Assembly: GCF_014069575.1 (NCBI RefSeq)
Contig: NZ_CP059675.1
Location: forward strand, 62,001 to 126,000
Source of the DNA: Schaalia sp. JY-X169
GTDB taxonomy: Bacteria; Actinomycetota; Actinomycetes; Actinomycetales; Actinomycetaceae
DNA length: 64,000 nucleotides
Direction: 5' to 3'
The translations under genes were made by a program, and so were the position numbers. Positions 1-10,070 of the stretch are shown here, in pieces. The first letter of the stretch is position 1. Each line of letters starts with the position of its first letter. The notes beneath the pieces are model-generated. The model saw only the letters and a list, made by a program, of their open reading frames with translations. It was not told the origin of the DNA and searched no databases.

Positions 1-268
1 CCCCAACTGTATCCGCAACGCGCTGCGGTAGCAGTGCCTTCGCGGGAGCCGGATGAGGGCGGGTGATCGTCCAAATCCAGAAGACGTTGATCAGCGCGAT
101 TGAGCCGTTCATAAAGACAAAGGGCCAGTTGGAATCGATGACGGACGTCATCGCTGCGATGGTACTTCCAATCAGATTGAGAACCCTGAACCACATGACA
201 TTGGGTACCGCCAGTGAGACGACAACCAAAATAGGGCCAAGCCACCCGAACCAAAAAAGAAAATCCAC
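1..268 (-). CDS. Small integral membrane protein, 3' end cut by window edge
   Basis: The minus strand encodes at least 89 residues with about three hydrophobic segments (beginning near FLFWFGWLGPILVVVSL, then VLNLIGSTIAAM and FMNGSIALINVFWIW). It resembles the small YgjV/CBU_0592-type membrane proteins, but that family call is an inference from the hydrophobic pattern and size. I chose the GTG at 268 because GGAGG lies five bases upstream; an ATG four codons earlier has no ribosome binding site. The C-terminus runs off the left edge. No function can be assigned. Confidence 0.5.
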   Translation of the reverse strand, partial: MDFLFWFGWLGPILVVVSLAVPNVMWFRVLNLIGSTIAAMTSVIDSNWPFVFMNGSIALINVFWIWTITRPHPAPAKALLPQRVADTVG

Positions 269-348
269 CGCAACCTCCATGTCACATCGTGTGGGACGAC
301 GTTAGTGGAAATCGCCTTGTAGAACCAAGTTTCGGCAAGAAACGTGAT

Positions 349-2118
349 CTAGACGTCTTTTATTTGCAGGGGTCGGTACCTATTAACGGCGGCAGCTACA
401 TCAACCATTCGTGGGCGTGCCAAAAACGCCGGGTAGCGACGCGCACCAAACTTGGTGAGGGCGTCGAGTCCCGACTGATCGAGTTGCTGTTGCAGCTCTT
501 CGAGTAGGTCGGCTAGGGGGCGGTTGCCGTCCGCGAGTTTTTCGAGGACGCCCCGCACAGCCCAGGCAATTGCCTCCGTCTGGCCCTGATCAACAATCTG
601 TTCCACGTCGCTCACGTCAATCGCATCTCGATCCAAAGTGATGGTGTCGAGGCCGGAAGCGCGGGTCTTGGGACGATCGGCGGCGCTGCGTGACTTCTCC
701 GGGGCGCGTTGGGTGAGCGCGGGGAAGCCCGGAATATCACTGCGCACACGCGGCAGAGCCGCGCAGACTTGGTCGGCACGATCCGTCACGTCCTCGCACC
801 TGTAAGAGTCCATCTGCAGAACCAGGTCCGCCACATCCAGGTACGCGCCAGAACCACCCATGACCAGGATCAACGAGGTTGGGGTCGGGTTAGCCTGTGA
901 CGCGGTGGCGAGTCCCTGGATGCGGTCGATGAGGGGTGTGATGGGCTCTTGGGCAGCGGAAACCAGTTCCCGCATGCGTTCGTCGCGGATCATCAGGTTC
1001 GTGGCCGACGTGTCTTCGTCAATTAGCAGCAGGGGGGAGCGCAAGCCCAAAGCCTCGACAATAGACGCGGCCTGCGATGTGGAGCCCGAGGCATTCTGGG
1101 TGGAAAACGCCCTCGTGTCCGCGCCGGTAGGGAGGTGGTTTATGAAGGGGGAAACATCCACCTTCGTAATGGGGCGGCCATCCGCGGCGCGAATCTTCAC
1201 GGCCTCGGGTAGTGCGGCGACCAGTTCGCGGCCGTCCCCGGGGATGTGTGCGTAAACGCCGCGTTGGATGGCCGACAACACCGTGGACTTACCGTGGTAG
1301 CCACCGCCAACGATCAGGGTGATACCCGGAGGGATCGCCATACCCTCCACCACTCCAGCGTGGGGGAGGACGACCGAGCGGCGCAGGCTCTCTGGTGATT
1401 CAAAGGGGACACCGTCTTCCAGCGGCAGTTGTGACACCCCGGAACGACGCGGCAGGATCGCGTTGTCATTGACGAACGCAACCCAGTCGTTGTCGCGCAG
1501 CGCGCGCGTCAGTGCAACGTGGTCCTCATAGGTACGGATGTGGCGGAGCAGGTCATCCAAGTAGTCGCGTGCTTCCGGGGACCAGAAGTCGAAGGCCTCG
1601 CCGACCGCGTCGGGCAGCTCGTCCTCGAAAATGGTGGCGGCTTGGCGTCCCTGGATGGTTCGCCCTCGGGCAGGAAGCTGCACTTGCATGCGCAGTTCAA
1701 CCCGCTCGGGGGTGACGACTGCTGCAGAACGATCAAGGATTTCCTGGGTGGTGCGCACAATCGACAGTGAGGGGCGGCCGTCATGGCGGCGGATCGCGTC
1801 ACCGAAGGCGCGGATCAAGAAGTCACCGGTGGCAACCCGCTGGCCGGGCGTCGTCAGGGTCTCGGGCGGCAATCCCATCTTGGAAGGATCCGCTGTGATG
1901 CGCAGGGACGAGGGCGGGGCGTAAGGATCCGACTGGACCCGATCAAGGTAGACCTTGAAGCCGCCGAAATCCCACTCCCCAATGGCGCGCTTGTAGGCGC
2001 CGTAAGAAGATCCGTCGATCTTGCGAAGAAGAGCTAGGAGGTCCTGCTGAGAGCCCGTTTTGGAGCTGTCATCAAACTTGCGGGGACCGGAGTTGGTGCG
2101 CCTGGAGTAGTTGCTCAT
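349..2118 (-). CDS. Predicted ATPase of the ABC class (ABC_ATPase family)
   Basis: A 589-residue soluble protein matching the 'predicted ATPase of the ABC class' family, which is widespread in bacteria and has no firmly established role. Visible motifs are a glycine-rich Walker A (GGGYHGKST, about residues 271-279), a signature-like SGSTSQA near 345 and Walker B LLLIDEDTSA near 363-372. The roughly 250 residues before Walker A form the family-specific N-terminal region. It has no membrane segments and no transporter partner, so it is not an importer subunit. It is divergent from rnhA with 45 bp between the starts. The ATG sits exactly six bases after a TAGTCT box, which suggests a leaderless mRNA. 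Confidence 0.85.
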   Translation of the reverse strand: MSNYSRRTNSGPRKFDDSSKTGSQQDLLALLRKIDGSSYGAYKRAIGEWDFGGFKVYLDRVQSDPYAPPSSLRITADPSKMGLPPETLTTPGQRVATGDFLIRAFGDAIRRHDGRPSLSIVRTTQEILDRSAAVVTPERVELRMQVQLPARGRTIQGRQAATIFEDELPDAVGEAFDFWSPEARDYLDDLLRHIRTYEDHVALTRALRDNDWVAFVNDNAILPRRSGVSQLPLEDGVPFESPESLRRSVVLPHAGVVEGMAIPPGITLIVGGGYHGKSTVLSAIQRGVYAHIPGDGRELVAALPEAVKIRAADGRPITKVDVSPFINHLPTGADTRAFSTQNASGSTSQAASIVEALGLRSPLLLIDEDTSATNLMIRDERMRELVSAAQEPITPLIDRIQGLATASQANPTPTSLILVMGGSGAYLDVADLVLQMDSYRCEDVTDRADQVCAALPRVRSDIPGFPALTQRAPEKSRSAADRPKTRASGLDTITLDRDAIDVSDVEQIVDQGQTEAIAWAVRGVLEKLADGNRPLADLLEELQQQLDQSGLDALTKFGARRYPAFLARPRMVDVAAAVNRYRPLQIKDV

Positions 2119-2124
2119 GGGGAC

Positions 2125-2130
2125 AGACTA
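2125..2130 (-). promoter_or_regulatory. -10 box of a leaderless promoter for the ABC-class ATPase
   Basis: On the minus strand TAGTCT is followed by six bases (GTCCCC) and then the ATG at 2118. There is no Shine-Dalgarno sequence. This spacing is the actinobacterial leaderless pattern seen at several other starts in this window. Confidence 0.5.
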
Positions 2131-2151
2131 GGTGATGTCGGAGGGGGTAGC

Positions 2152-2157
2152 TATCAT
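2152..2157 (+). promoter_or_regulatory. -10 box of a leaderless promoter for rnhA
   Basis: TATCAT is followed by six bases (CAGCGC) and then the rnhA ATG at 2164, so transcription should start at or within a base of the initiation codon. The purine-rich GGAGGGGG further upstream is too far away (about 16 bases) to act as a ribosome binding site. Confidence 0.5.
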
Positions 2158-2163
2158 CAGCGC

Positions 2164-2922
2164 ATGACAATTACTGCTGCTGTGGATGGTTCCGCCCTCG
2201 GGAATCCGGGCCCTGCCGGTTGGGCCTGGGTTGTGTCCCCCGACGCCTGGGCTGCGGGGGGTTTTGACCGCGCGACCAACAATATTGGGGAACTCATGGC
2301 GCTGGTCCGCTTACTGGAAGACACGGCTGCGGCTGGGTTTGAGGATGAGGCGCTGGTGGTTCTGGCTGATTCTCAGTACGTCATCAACTCTGTGACGAAG
2401 TGGATGCCAGGTTGGAAGCGGCGTGGTTGGAAGAAGGCAGATGGCAAACCGGTGATGAACCGGGAACTCTTAGAGCGGATTGACAAGGCTATGAAGGGTC
2501 GGGATGTCCGCTTTGAGTGGGTGAAGGGACACGCCGGACACGATATGAATGAGGCCGCGGACTTGCGGGCGAGGGCGGCTGCGGAAGCGCATAAGACCGG
2601 GCGGGCCGTGCCGACGGGACCCGGGTTCACTGAGACAGTGGGGTCGCGCACGGCGCTTGCGGCGGCCCGCGGTTCGGTGCGGGCAGCGGGAGGTACCTCT
2701 CGGGGGCACTCGCAGGCGCCCTCGGACGAACCCATTGTCGCGATTGCGGCGGCAGACGCGACACGGCGCTGGACGGATGTGCTGGCCAGTGCCCATTTGG
2801 ACCCGGTGACCATCACAGAGCCTGGGAAGGCGCCGCTTCTGCTGTTGGATGCTGACTTGGCGTGGCAGGCACTCGCACTACTGGATGACGGGGGTGACGG
2901 CGGCGATGGTCGCCTGTTCTAA
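2164..2922 (+). CDS. rnhA: Ribonuclease HI with C-terminal extension
   Basis: RNase HI degrades the RNA strand of RNA:DNA hybrids in the cytoplasm. The four acidic catalytic residues are present: D8 in the DGS motif, E43 in NNIGELMAL, D69 in LADSQYV and D133 in NEAADLRAR, with the conserved histidine of KGHAGH just before. The catalytic domain ends near residue 145. A further 105 residues follow: a low-complexity Ala/Gly/Ser/Arg linker and a small acidic Leu/Ala-rich tail ending in DDGGDGGDG. The normal protein is about 150 residues, so the tail is unusual and I cannot assign it a role. The next gene starts 8 bp downstream, suggesting co-transcription. Confidence 0.93.
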   Translation: MTITAAVDGSALGNPGPAGWAWVVSPDAWAAGGFDRATNNIGELMALVRLLEDTAAAGFEDEALVVLADSQYVINSVTKWMPGWKRRGWKKADGKPVMNRELLERIDKAMKGRDVRFEWVKGHAGHDMNEAADLRARAAAEAHKTGRAVPTGPGFTETVGSRTALAAARGSVRAAGGTSRGHSQAPSDEPIVAIAAADATRRWTDVLASAHLDPVTITEPGKAPLLLLDADLAWQALALLDDGGDGGDGRLF

Positions 2923-2929
2923 TTGACCC

Positions 2930-4237
2930 ATGCGTACTACTTCATACATCCAGCATTCATGCCAGGTCCACGAGCACCGGCTCAACGTGCCTTTAGACCC
3001 GACGGGTCAGCACTACGCGGGCCGTGAGATCGAGGTGTTTGCGCGGCAGATTGTGGCTCCGGGCGGGGAAGATCGACCGTTGCTCGTCTTCCTTCAGGGC
3101 GGTCCCGGTGGTGCTGGACCGCGGGTAGGTAACTTCCGTGAGGGGTGGATTGGTGAGGCGCTGAGCGACTACAGGGTCCTGCTGCTCGACCAGCGTGGAA
3201 CCGGCCAGTCCACGGCTCTGTCAGCAGACGTGATCATGGGTGAAGATGACCCGGCTCTGTTCACTTCCATGTTCTTGCAGAACCAGATACTCAGCGATGC
3301 AGAGGCGTTTCGTGCGGAAGTCGGCAAGGGCAAGAAGTGGTCGACTTTGGGGCAGTCGTACGGCGGCTTCCTTACTCTGGGCTACCTGTCGCAACACCCG
3401 GATGCACTCAAAGAATCTTTCTTCACCGGGGGGTTGGCTGGCCTGGTGGGGATTGAGGAGATTTACAGGCTCACTTACCCGTTGACTGCCGGGCGCAATC
3501 AGACCTACTTCAAACGCTATGTTGAAGATGAACAGGCTATCCGCGAAGTGGCAGCCCACTTACGCGATAGTGATGAGAGGCTGCCGACTGGCGAGCGGCT
3601 TACCCCAACCCGGCTCAGGTCCCTGGGTCTTTCCCTGGGAGGGTCGATCAATTTTGACCTGCTGCACTACCTGTGGGAGGGGCCGTTTGAGATGCGCGGC
3701 GGGCAACGGCGTTTGACCAGCCGCTTCCTAGCTGAGGTCGGGGGCCACCTTTCAGGCGCGCTGTCTCCGCTGTACTGGGTTCTACAGGAAGCCATCTACG
3801 GGCAGACCACCGCCGAGGCAACCGGTGGGGGAACCAACTGGGCTGCGCTACGGCTTTCTTCAGAGTTTGAGGGTTTTGATTTGGACGCCGATCCTCTCGA
3901 TCTGAGCGTTCCCTGGTACTTGACCGCTGAGCACCTGTTCCCCGCCCTCGTCGGCGAGGACCCCGCGACAGCAACGTTGCTACCGGTCGTTGAGTCGCTG
4001 GCACAGAGGAGCGCGTGGCCGCAGACTTACGACAGGGACGTCCTCGCGCAGGTGGATGTGCCCAAGGCGGCGCTGATTTACGACGATGACATCTATGTTC
4101 CACGTGAGTTGTCGAAGCAAACTGCGAACCTGATGCCGAACACGCGGACGTGGGTGACCAATCGCATGCAGCACGATGGTCTGCGTTCTGGGGGCTCGAA
4201 GGTGTTTGCTGGACTGAAAGAGCTCCTGGCTGAGTAG
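2930..4237 (+). CDS. pip: Proline iminopeptidase-like alpha/beta hydrolase (peptidase family S33)
   Basis: A 435-residue cytoplasmic aminopeptidase-like hydrolase that in characterised relatives removes N-terminal proline from peptides. It shows the oxyanion-loop motif FLQGGPGG, the DQRGTGQS strand and the nucleophile elbow GQSYGG (Ser143); the catalytic histidine is probably in NRMQHDGLRSGG near the C-terminus. The length agrees with the larger actinobacterial form. It starts 8 bp after rnhA with no clear ribosome binding site, so it is probably read by coupling. The substrate is inferred from the family only; other S33 peptidases cannot be excluded. Confidence 0.85.
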   Translation: MRTTSYIQHSCQVHEHRLNVPLDPTGQHYAGREIEVFARQIVAPGGEDRPLLVFLQGGPGGAGPRVGNFREGWIGEALSDYRVLLLDQRGTGQSTALSADVIMGEDDPALFTSMFLQNQILSDAEAFRAEVGKGKKWSTLGQSYGGFLTLGYLSQHPDALKESFFTGGLAGLVGIEEIYRLTYPLTAGRNQTYFKRYVEDEQAIREVAAHLRDSDERLPTGERLTPTRLRSLGLSLGGSINFDLLHYLWEGPFEMRGGQRRLTSRFLAEVGGHLSGALSPLYWVLQEAIYGQTTAEATGGGTNWAALRLSSEFEGFDLDADPLDLSVPWYLTAEHLFPALVGEDPATATLLPVVESLAQRSAWPQTYDRDVLAQVDVPKAALIYDDDIYVPRELSKQTANLMPNTRTWVTNRMQHDGLRSGGSKVFAGLKELLAE

Positions 4238-4255
4238 GTGGCGAGGATGGGCTAA

Positions 4256-5371
<1,116 letters not shown>

Positions 5372-5431
5372 GCCCGCCAACCTTAGCCAAGGGTGGTTCG
5401 GGTGTGCTGTGGTTCGAGGCGGCGGGTGCGT

Positions 5432-7612
5432 CTAAGTGCGCGCCTCGCCATCTCCCGGCTTTGCCAACCTCGATGGCCACCAAATCGCCCGCCCGATGTC
5501 GTACGTCAAGGCGGGAACTAGCAATGTCCGCACCACGAACGTGTCAAGCAGCACCCCGAATGCAACAATGAACGCCAGTTGTACCAGGAAGAGGATCGGG
5601 ATCACCGACAAGGCCGCAAAGGTCGCCGCAAGCACCAGACCCGCCGACGTAATTACACCTCCCGTGATGGTAAGACCCCGCAGAATTCCCTGCCGTGTGC
5701 CGTGTTTCAACGACTCCTCCCGAACTCGAGTCATCAGGAAGATGTTGTAGTCAATGCCGAGGGCAACCAAGAAGATAAACCCATACAGCGGCACAGCTGG
5801 GTCCGCGCCAGGGAAGTCCAAGACATGGTTGAACATGATTGCAGAAACCCCCATGGCCGTGCCGAACGACAGGACCGTTGTCGCGATCAACAAGATTGGC
5901 GCAACAATCGACCTCAGCAAGACCATCAAGATTGCAGTGATGACGACGAGGACTACAGGAATGATGAGGTTGCGGTCGTGGATCGACGCCTGGTTGGTGT
6001 CAACGGCAGTTGCGGTGACACCTCCGACGAGGGCGCTCGGAGCCGCGGCCTCGAACTCCGCTCTAATATCACGAACGGTCTGCCCCGCAGCATCAGAATC
6101 CGCCGCATCCGTCAGTGTTCCCTGCAGGAGCACTTGACCGTTCACAACAGTTGGTTCTGGACTGGGCGTCCCGGGTGGTCCGAGTGGTTGGATTCCGTCC
6201 TCTGTCACGGGCGCGCTTCCGCTGGGTGAGTCAGCCGCGGTGACCGAAACACTGTCGATGCCGTCGTTTGCTAGAAGAGTTGCGACCGCCGCTTGCATCT
6301 CACCATGGTCAACGATGATTTGCGCCGGTGATCCAGAACCGCCGGGGAAGTGCTCGCCCAAGGCGACTTGACCATCACGCGCCTCAGATTGTCCGAGGAC
6401 GAGGTCGGATTGCGGGACCCCGACCGCATTCAGTTGGGTGACTCCCAGCGCCCCGATGAGCAGAACCATTGTGGTTGTCACCCAAATTGCTCGGGGGCGC
6501 CGCTTGATAACGTCCGCCAGTTTCGTCCAGATTCCTCGGTTCGGCAGTCCGCCCTCGGCCGCCACCACGACTGGTTCGAACTTGGGCACACGCGGCCAAA
6601 ATGCTGCCCGTCCGAATGCAAAGAGAATGGCGGGCAACAGGGTTAATGCTGAAGCCATAGCAAAAAGGATGCCGATGGAAGCAACCGGGCCCAGGGTGCT
6701 GTTCGACTTGAGGTCACTGAGCAGCAGGCACATGAGGCCAGCAATGACTGTGCCCCCGGAGGCGAGAATCGGTTCGAAAGCTCCCTTGAGCGCTCCCTGG
6801 GTGGCCGCCCACTTGTCTGAGTGGACGCGCAGCTCCTCACGGTAGCGCGCCACGTAGAGCAACGAATAGTCAGTGGCTGCGCCGATGACCAGGATGAAGA
6901 GGATGCCTTGGGTTTGTCCGCTGAGCGCCAGGATTTCCCACTTCGCTAGCCACCACACGGTTAGTAGCGCTGCACAGAGCGCGAACATGCTGGTGGAGAG
7001 GACAGCAATGGGTAGCAGGAAGGACCTGTAGACCAGGATGAGGATGATCAAGACAGCCAGTAGTGCAACGCCGAGAAGGATACCGTCGATACCCGCAAAG
7101 CCCTCAACCAGATCGGACGTGAAACCCGCGGGTCCGGTAACGAAGACTTCAAGGCCGTCAGGTGTGGTGGACTTGAGTTCGTCGCTGAGTTGCGACACCA
7201 CTTCAGCAATGTCCGAGTCCGTCGCGATGGGAACGAATGCCTGTGCGGCGAGGTCGTCTGCGGAGGGAATGAGTGGGGACACCTCCGTGACGCCCTCGGT
7301 GGCAGTTGCTTGTCTGAGGGCGTCTTCCAGGGCAGCAACCTGCGTCTCAGTCAGTGGTTCCGCGGCCGTGAAGACGACGATGGCCGGAATCGCGTTGGAG
7401 TCGTTGAATTCCCCAAGCAGAGATTGAACCTGGGTGGCATCCGCGCTTTCGGGAAGGTAGGTGGTTTGGTCATTGGACGCAACCTCAGACACCTTGCCAA
7501 AGTACGGGCCGCCGATGGCTGCAGCGGTGAGCCAGATGAGGACGAGGACGGCCGGAATGGCCACCCGTAACCATCGTGGAGCCGAAGATCTTTTTGTGGC
7601 TATCGTGTCCAT
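5432..7612 (-). CDS. MMPL-family RND exporter
   Basis: A 726-residue membrane protein of the MMPL (mycobacterial membrane protein large) branch of the RND superfamily, using the proton gradient to export lipids or drugs. It has the usual two halves, each with an N-terminal membrane helix, a large external loop and about five helices. The Asp-Tyr proton-relay pairs are visible in GAATDYSLLYVARYREE and ALGIDYNIFLMTRVREE. It starts at ATG 7612 after GGGACGAT. It is divergent from a MarR-family regulator 88 bp away, a common arrangement for regulated drug exporters. The substrate is unknown. Confidence 0.92.
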   Translation of the reverse strand: MDTIATKRSSAPRWLRVAIPAVLVLIWLTAAAIGGPYFGKVSEVASNDQTTYLPESADATQVQSLLGEFNDSNAIPAIVVFTAAEPLTETQVAALEDALRQATATEGVTEVSPLIPSADDLAAQAFVPIATDSDIAEVVSQLSDELKSTTPDGLEVFVTGPAGFTSDLVEGFAGIDGILLGVALLAVLIILILVYRSFLLPIAVLSTSMFALCAALLTVWWLAKWEILALSGQTQGILFILVIGAATDYSLLYVARYREELRVHSDKWAATQGALKGAFEPILASGGTVIAGLMCLLLSDLKSNSTLGPVASIGILFAMASALTLLPAILFAFGRAAFWPRVPKFEPVVVAAEGGLPNRGIWTKLADVIKRRPRAIWVTTTMVLLIGALGVTQLNAVGVPQSDLVLGQSEARDGQVALGEHFPGGSGSPAQIIVDHGEMQAAVATLLANDGIDSVSVTAADSPSGSAPVTEDGIQPLGPPGTPSPEPTVVNGQVLLQGTLTDAADSDAAGQTVRDIRAEFEAAAPSALVGGVTATAVDTNQASIHDRNLIIPVVLVVITAILMVLLRSIVAPILLIATTVLSFGTAMGVSAIMFNHVLDFPGADPAVPLYGFIFLVALGIDYNIFLMTRVREESLKHGTRQGILRGLTITGGVITSAGLVLAATFAALSVIPILFLVQLAFIVAFGVLLDTFVVRTLLVPALTYDIGRAIWWPSRLAKPGDGEART

Positions 7613-7675
7613 ATCGTCCCAAAAGTACCTAGATTATATAAATGCTAACGAGGCTAATAATAAACACATAATGAA

Positions 7676-7702
7676 ATATGCGACAAGGTATAGTGTCCAT
7701 AT
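7676..7702. promoter_or_regulatory. Imperfect inverted repeat over the marR-type promoter
   Basis: ATATGCGACA and TGTCCATAT form a near-palindrome (one-base asymmetry) that encloses TATAGT at 7689-7694. TATAGT lies six bases before the ATG at 7701, so it is a likely -10 box for a leaderless marR transcript. The whole stretch from 7625 to 7702 is markedly AT-rich and also contains a direct GCTAA repeat. I infer an operator for autoregulation and control of the divergent exporter. Confidence 0.4.
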
Positions 7703-8300
7703 GGCGAATGAGGATGCGAACGTCCAGGCGGCAAGCGTGCGCCTCTATGACGTCAACATGAATGATCCGCACTCCGTCCTTGTCGATCGGTCTCATATAT
7801 CCCCTGACGATCAGCGCCAAGTTACCGAAGTGATGAACGCCCTGGCCCGTCTCCGCGATGCGGAGCAGGGCTTGTCAGAGGCCTCCCAGCGTTACATGAA
7901 GCTGGGCAAAACGGACATGAAGGCGCTCCACTTCCTCATCGTCTCCCGGCACGCCGATGCCATTGTTACCCCCAGCATTATCGCCGCTCACCTGGGGATA
8001 TCCACCGCGTCAACCACAAAACTTTTGGACCGGCTGGAAGCGGGTGGACATATTGTCCGTTCCCCGCATCCTACAGATCGGCGCGCTTTGGCCATCACCA
8101 TTACGGACGAGACCAAGGAAGCGGCAATGCAGACTGTTGGGCTGGCTCAGGCGAGGCGGTTCAATGCGGCTGCCCGCCTCACCGCCGAGGAACGCGCTAC
8201 CGTGATTCGGTTCCTCGACGACATGATTGGTGAGATAAGTGCGGGCAGCCAGGGGTGGGACGGAGCGGGGAATCGTGGTTCGGTTGGCGGCCGAGGCTAG
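7701..8300 (+). CDS. MarR-family transcriptional regulator
   Basis: A 199-residue winged-helix repressor-like protein. The recognition region is visible as TPSIIAAHLGISTASTTKLL followed by the wing containing SPHPTDRRALAITIT, the classic MarR DR-R motif. Its position divergent from the MMPL exporter suggests it controls that exporter. I place the start at ATG 7701 because TATAGT lies exactly six bases upstream; ATG 7671 and ATG 7758 are alternatives. Its stop overlaps the stop of the convergent TetR gene by a few bases. Confidence 0.88.
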   Translation: MANEDANVQAASVRLYDVNMNDPHSVLVDRSHISPDDQRQVTEVMNALARLRDAEQGLSEASQRYMKLGKTDMKALHFLIVSRHADAIVTPSIIAAHLGISTASTTKLLDRLEAGGHIVRSPHPTDRRALAITITDETKEAAMQTVGLAQARRFNAAARLTAEERATVIRFLDDMIGEISAGSQGWDGAGNRGSVGGRG

Positions 8301-8995
8301 GCTTCCGTCCGCAGCAGCTCATGCGTGTCGTCGACGCTCAGTGGTGGGACCGGGAGCGGCGACGGATCGCGGTCGGCGCGCAACCCGTCGAGCAAGATCC
8401 ACAGGTAGCGGTGATACAGCTCGCTGGTGTCCTGGCGGTCTGTGGGTTGGTGCCCGTCTAGGGCAACCGTTGCAACGGCACTCAACGCCACTTGGATGAA
8501 GATGAGGTCGGTTCCGGTGACGTCGGTCCGGAGTTGGCCGGAGTTGCGAGCGCGCGCCGCGACCTCGTCCACAAGTGGCGCCAGGCGGTCTCGCGTCTCG
8601 TCGTAACTAACCTTGCAGGAGTGCCGTCCGGTGAAAATTTGGGACATTCCGCGGTCAACCGCCTGGATGGCAGAGGCCCGTTCCATGTAGAGGACAAGGC
8701 CGTCCCAGGGGTCCGGTTCGGCGAGGGCGCTGCGGAGCACAGCCTCCATCTCTTGGTTCTGCCGCTCCAAGATTGCGTCAATCAACTCATCCTTGTTGGC
8801 GAAACGGCGGTACGCGGTGCCAACCCCAACCCCCGCGTGACGGGCGACATCGTTGAGGGTTGCGCTGAGCCCGCGTTTGGCGAATAGGTCACGGCCTGCT
8901 TCTATGAGCCGTTCGCGGTTGAGGGCGGCGTCTTTGCGGAGCGTTGGCTCCGCGGTGTCGGGTTCGGTACTTCCTGGTTCGGTCATGGAGATCAC
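8297..8995 (-). CDS. TetR-family transcriptional regulator
   Basis: A 232-residue TetR-type repressor. The N-terminal DNA-binding domain is clear: LNRERLIEAGRDLFAKRGL, then LNDVARHAGVGVGTAYRRF as helix-turn-helix and FANKDELIDAIL. The remainder is the variable ligand-binding domain, so the inducer is unknown. The start is GTG 8995 (AGGG four bases upstream) or ATG 8986. It is divergent from an aldo/keto reductase, and two near-identical inverted repeats lie in the 100-bp gap, so it very probably represses the reductase and itself. Confidence 0.92.
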   Translation of the reverse strand: MISMTEPGSTEPDTAEPTLRKDAALNRERLIEAGRDLFAKRGLSATLNDVARHAGVGVGTAYRRFANKDELIDAILERQNQEMEAVLRSALAEPDPWDGLVLYMERASAIQAVDRGMSQIFTGRHSCKVSYDETRDRLAPLVDEVAARARNSGQLRTDVTGTDLIFIQVALSAVATVALDGHQPTDRQDTSELYHRYLWILLDGLRADRDPSPLPVPPLSVDDTHELLRTEA

Positions 8996-9000
8996 ACTAC

Positions 9001-9029
9001 CCTAAGTGGAGACAAACTATCCACTTAGG
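9001..9029. promoter_or_regulatory. TetR operator 1 (perfect 10-bp inverted repeat)
   Basis: CCTAAGTGGA at 9001-9010 and TCCACTTAGG at 9020-9029 are perfect reverse complements separated by nine bases. The site lies immediately upstream of the tetR start, as expected for autoregulation. Confidence 0.75.
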
Positions 9030-9042
9030 TGTTACGCTCATG

Positions 9043-9067
9043 TAAGCGGATAGAAACAATCCGTTTA
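9043..9067. promoter_or_regulatory. TetR operator 2 (related inverted repeat)
   Basis: TAAGCGGA at 9043-9050 and TCCGTTTA at 9060-9067 form an inverted repeat with the same nine-base spacer and the same TAAGYGGA...TCCRYTTA arms as operator 1. The spacers are also alike (AGAAACAA here, GACAAACT in the first). It lies on the reductase side of the gap. Confidence 0.7.
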
Positions 9068-9095
9068 GAGATTCTGAGTTTGAGAGGACCAGCCC

Positions 9096-9974
9096 ATGAC
9101 CACCACGCAGCCTCACTTCACACTGAACAACGGCGTCACCCTTCCCCAGATCGGCTTTGGTGTCTACCAGACCCCTCCCGAGGAAACTATGGTGGCCGTG
9201 CAGGCCGCCCTCGAGGTCGGATACCGCCACATCGACACTGCCGCTGCCTACGGCAACGAAAAGGGGGTTGGGGAGGCGCTGCGCCGTTCCGGCCTCGACC
9301 GCTCTGACGTCTTCGTCGAGACCAAGGTTTGGGTCACCGACTACGGATACAACGAAACACTGCACGCTTTCGAGAAGGCTTCGGCGAAGCTCGGCCTCGA
9401 CCAGATTGATCTGCTCATCCTGCACCAGGCCAACCCGACCGAGTTCGACAAGACCATCGCGTCCTACAAAGCACTGGAAACCCTGCTTGCCGACGGAAAG
9501 CTGCGCGCTATCGGCGTCAGCAACTTCCTGCCGGTCCGTCTGGAGCGACTGCTCAATGAGACCGAGGTCGTACCCACGGTGAACCAGATCGAAGTGCACC
9601 CCTACACGCAGCAGCGGGAACTACAGGACTTCAACCGCGCTCACGGGATCCTCACGCAGGCATGGTCGCCAATCGGTGGGCTTCGCACTTACAGCAACGG
9701 CGACACTCCGCTGACAAACCCGACCATCGTGGCGATTGGTGAGGCTCACGGGAAGTCGCCAGCCCAGGTGATGCTGCGCTGGCACATCCAAGAGGGCCGC
9801 CAGGTTATCCCCAAGTCGGTGAAGCCGGCGCGTATCGCGGAAAACTTTGATGTCTTCGACTTTGAGCTTTCGGGCGACGAGCTGGCCGCCATTGACGCCC
9901 TCGAACAGGGTATGACGATGGTGCCCGACGAGCTTGATTTCAATACTCTCGTCATCGATATCCCTGAGGCGTGA
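9096..9974 (+). CDS. Aldo/keto reductase
   Basis: A 292-residue NADPH-dependent oxidoreductase of the AKR superfamily, in the 2,5-diketo-D-gluconate reductase-like group. The catalytic tetrad is D47, Y52, K77 and H110 (HIDTAAAYGNE, ETKVWV and LLILHQANP). The NADP-binding region includes IPKSVKPARIAENFDVFDF near the C-terminus. GAGAGGACCAGCCC precedes the ATG. The divergent TetR regulator and its two operators suggest induction by a carbonyl compound, but the physiological substrate cannot be told. Confidence 0.92.
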   Translation: MTTTQPHFTLNNGVTLPQIGFGVYQTPPEETMVAVQAALEVGYRHIDTAAAYGNEKGVGEALRRSGLDRSDVFVETKVWVTDYGYNETLHAFEKASAKLGLDQIDLLILHQANPTEFDKTIASYKALETLLADGKLRAIGVSNFLPVRLERLLNETEVVPTVNQIEVHPYTQQRELQDFNRAHGILTQAWSPIGGLRTYSNGDTPLTNPTIVAIGEAHGKSPAQVMLRWHIQEGRQVIPKSVKPARIAENFDVFDFELSGDELAAIDALEQGMTMVPDELDFNTLVIDIPEA

Positions 9975-10070
9975 GGCAGCCTGGGCGTAATACGCGCCCG
10001 GGTGGCCGAAGGCGTGGGCGGCGTTCCGCATGGCGAGTGAGGTGTACGGCGACTGAGCCACGCAGTTTGG

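Noticed and set aside
5377-5396. Hairpin CCAACCTT/AAGGGTGG after nrdF as a terminator
   Set aside because: One mismatch in an eight-base stem, four-base loop and no T-run; not strong enough to annotate.
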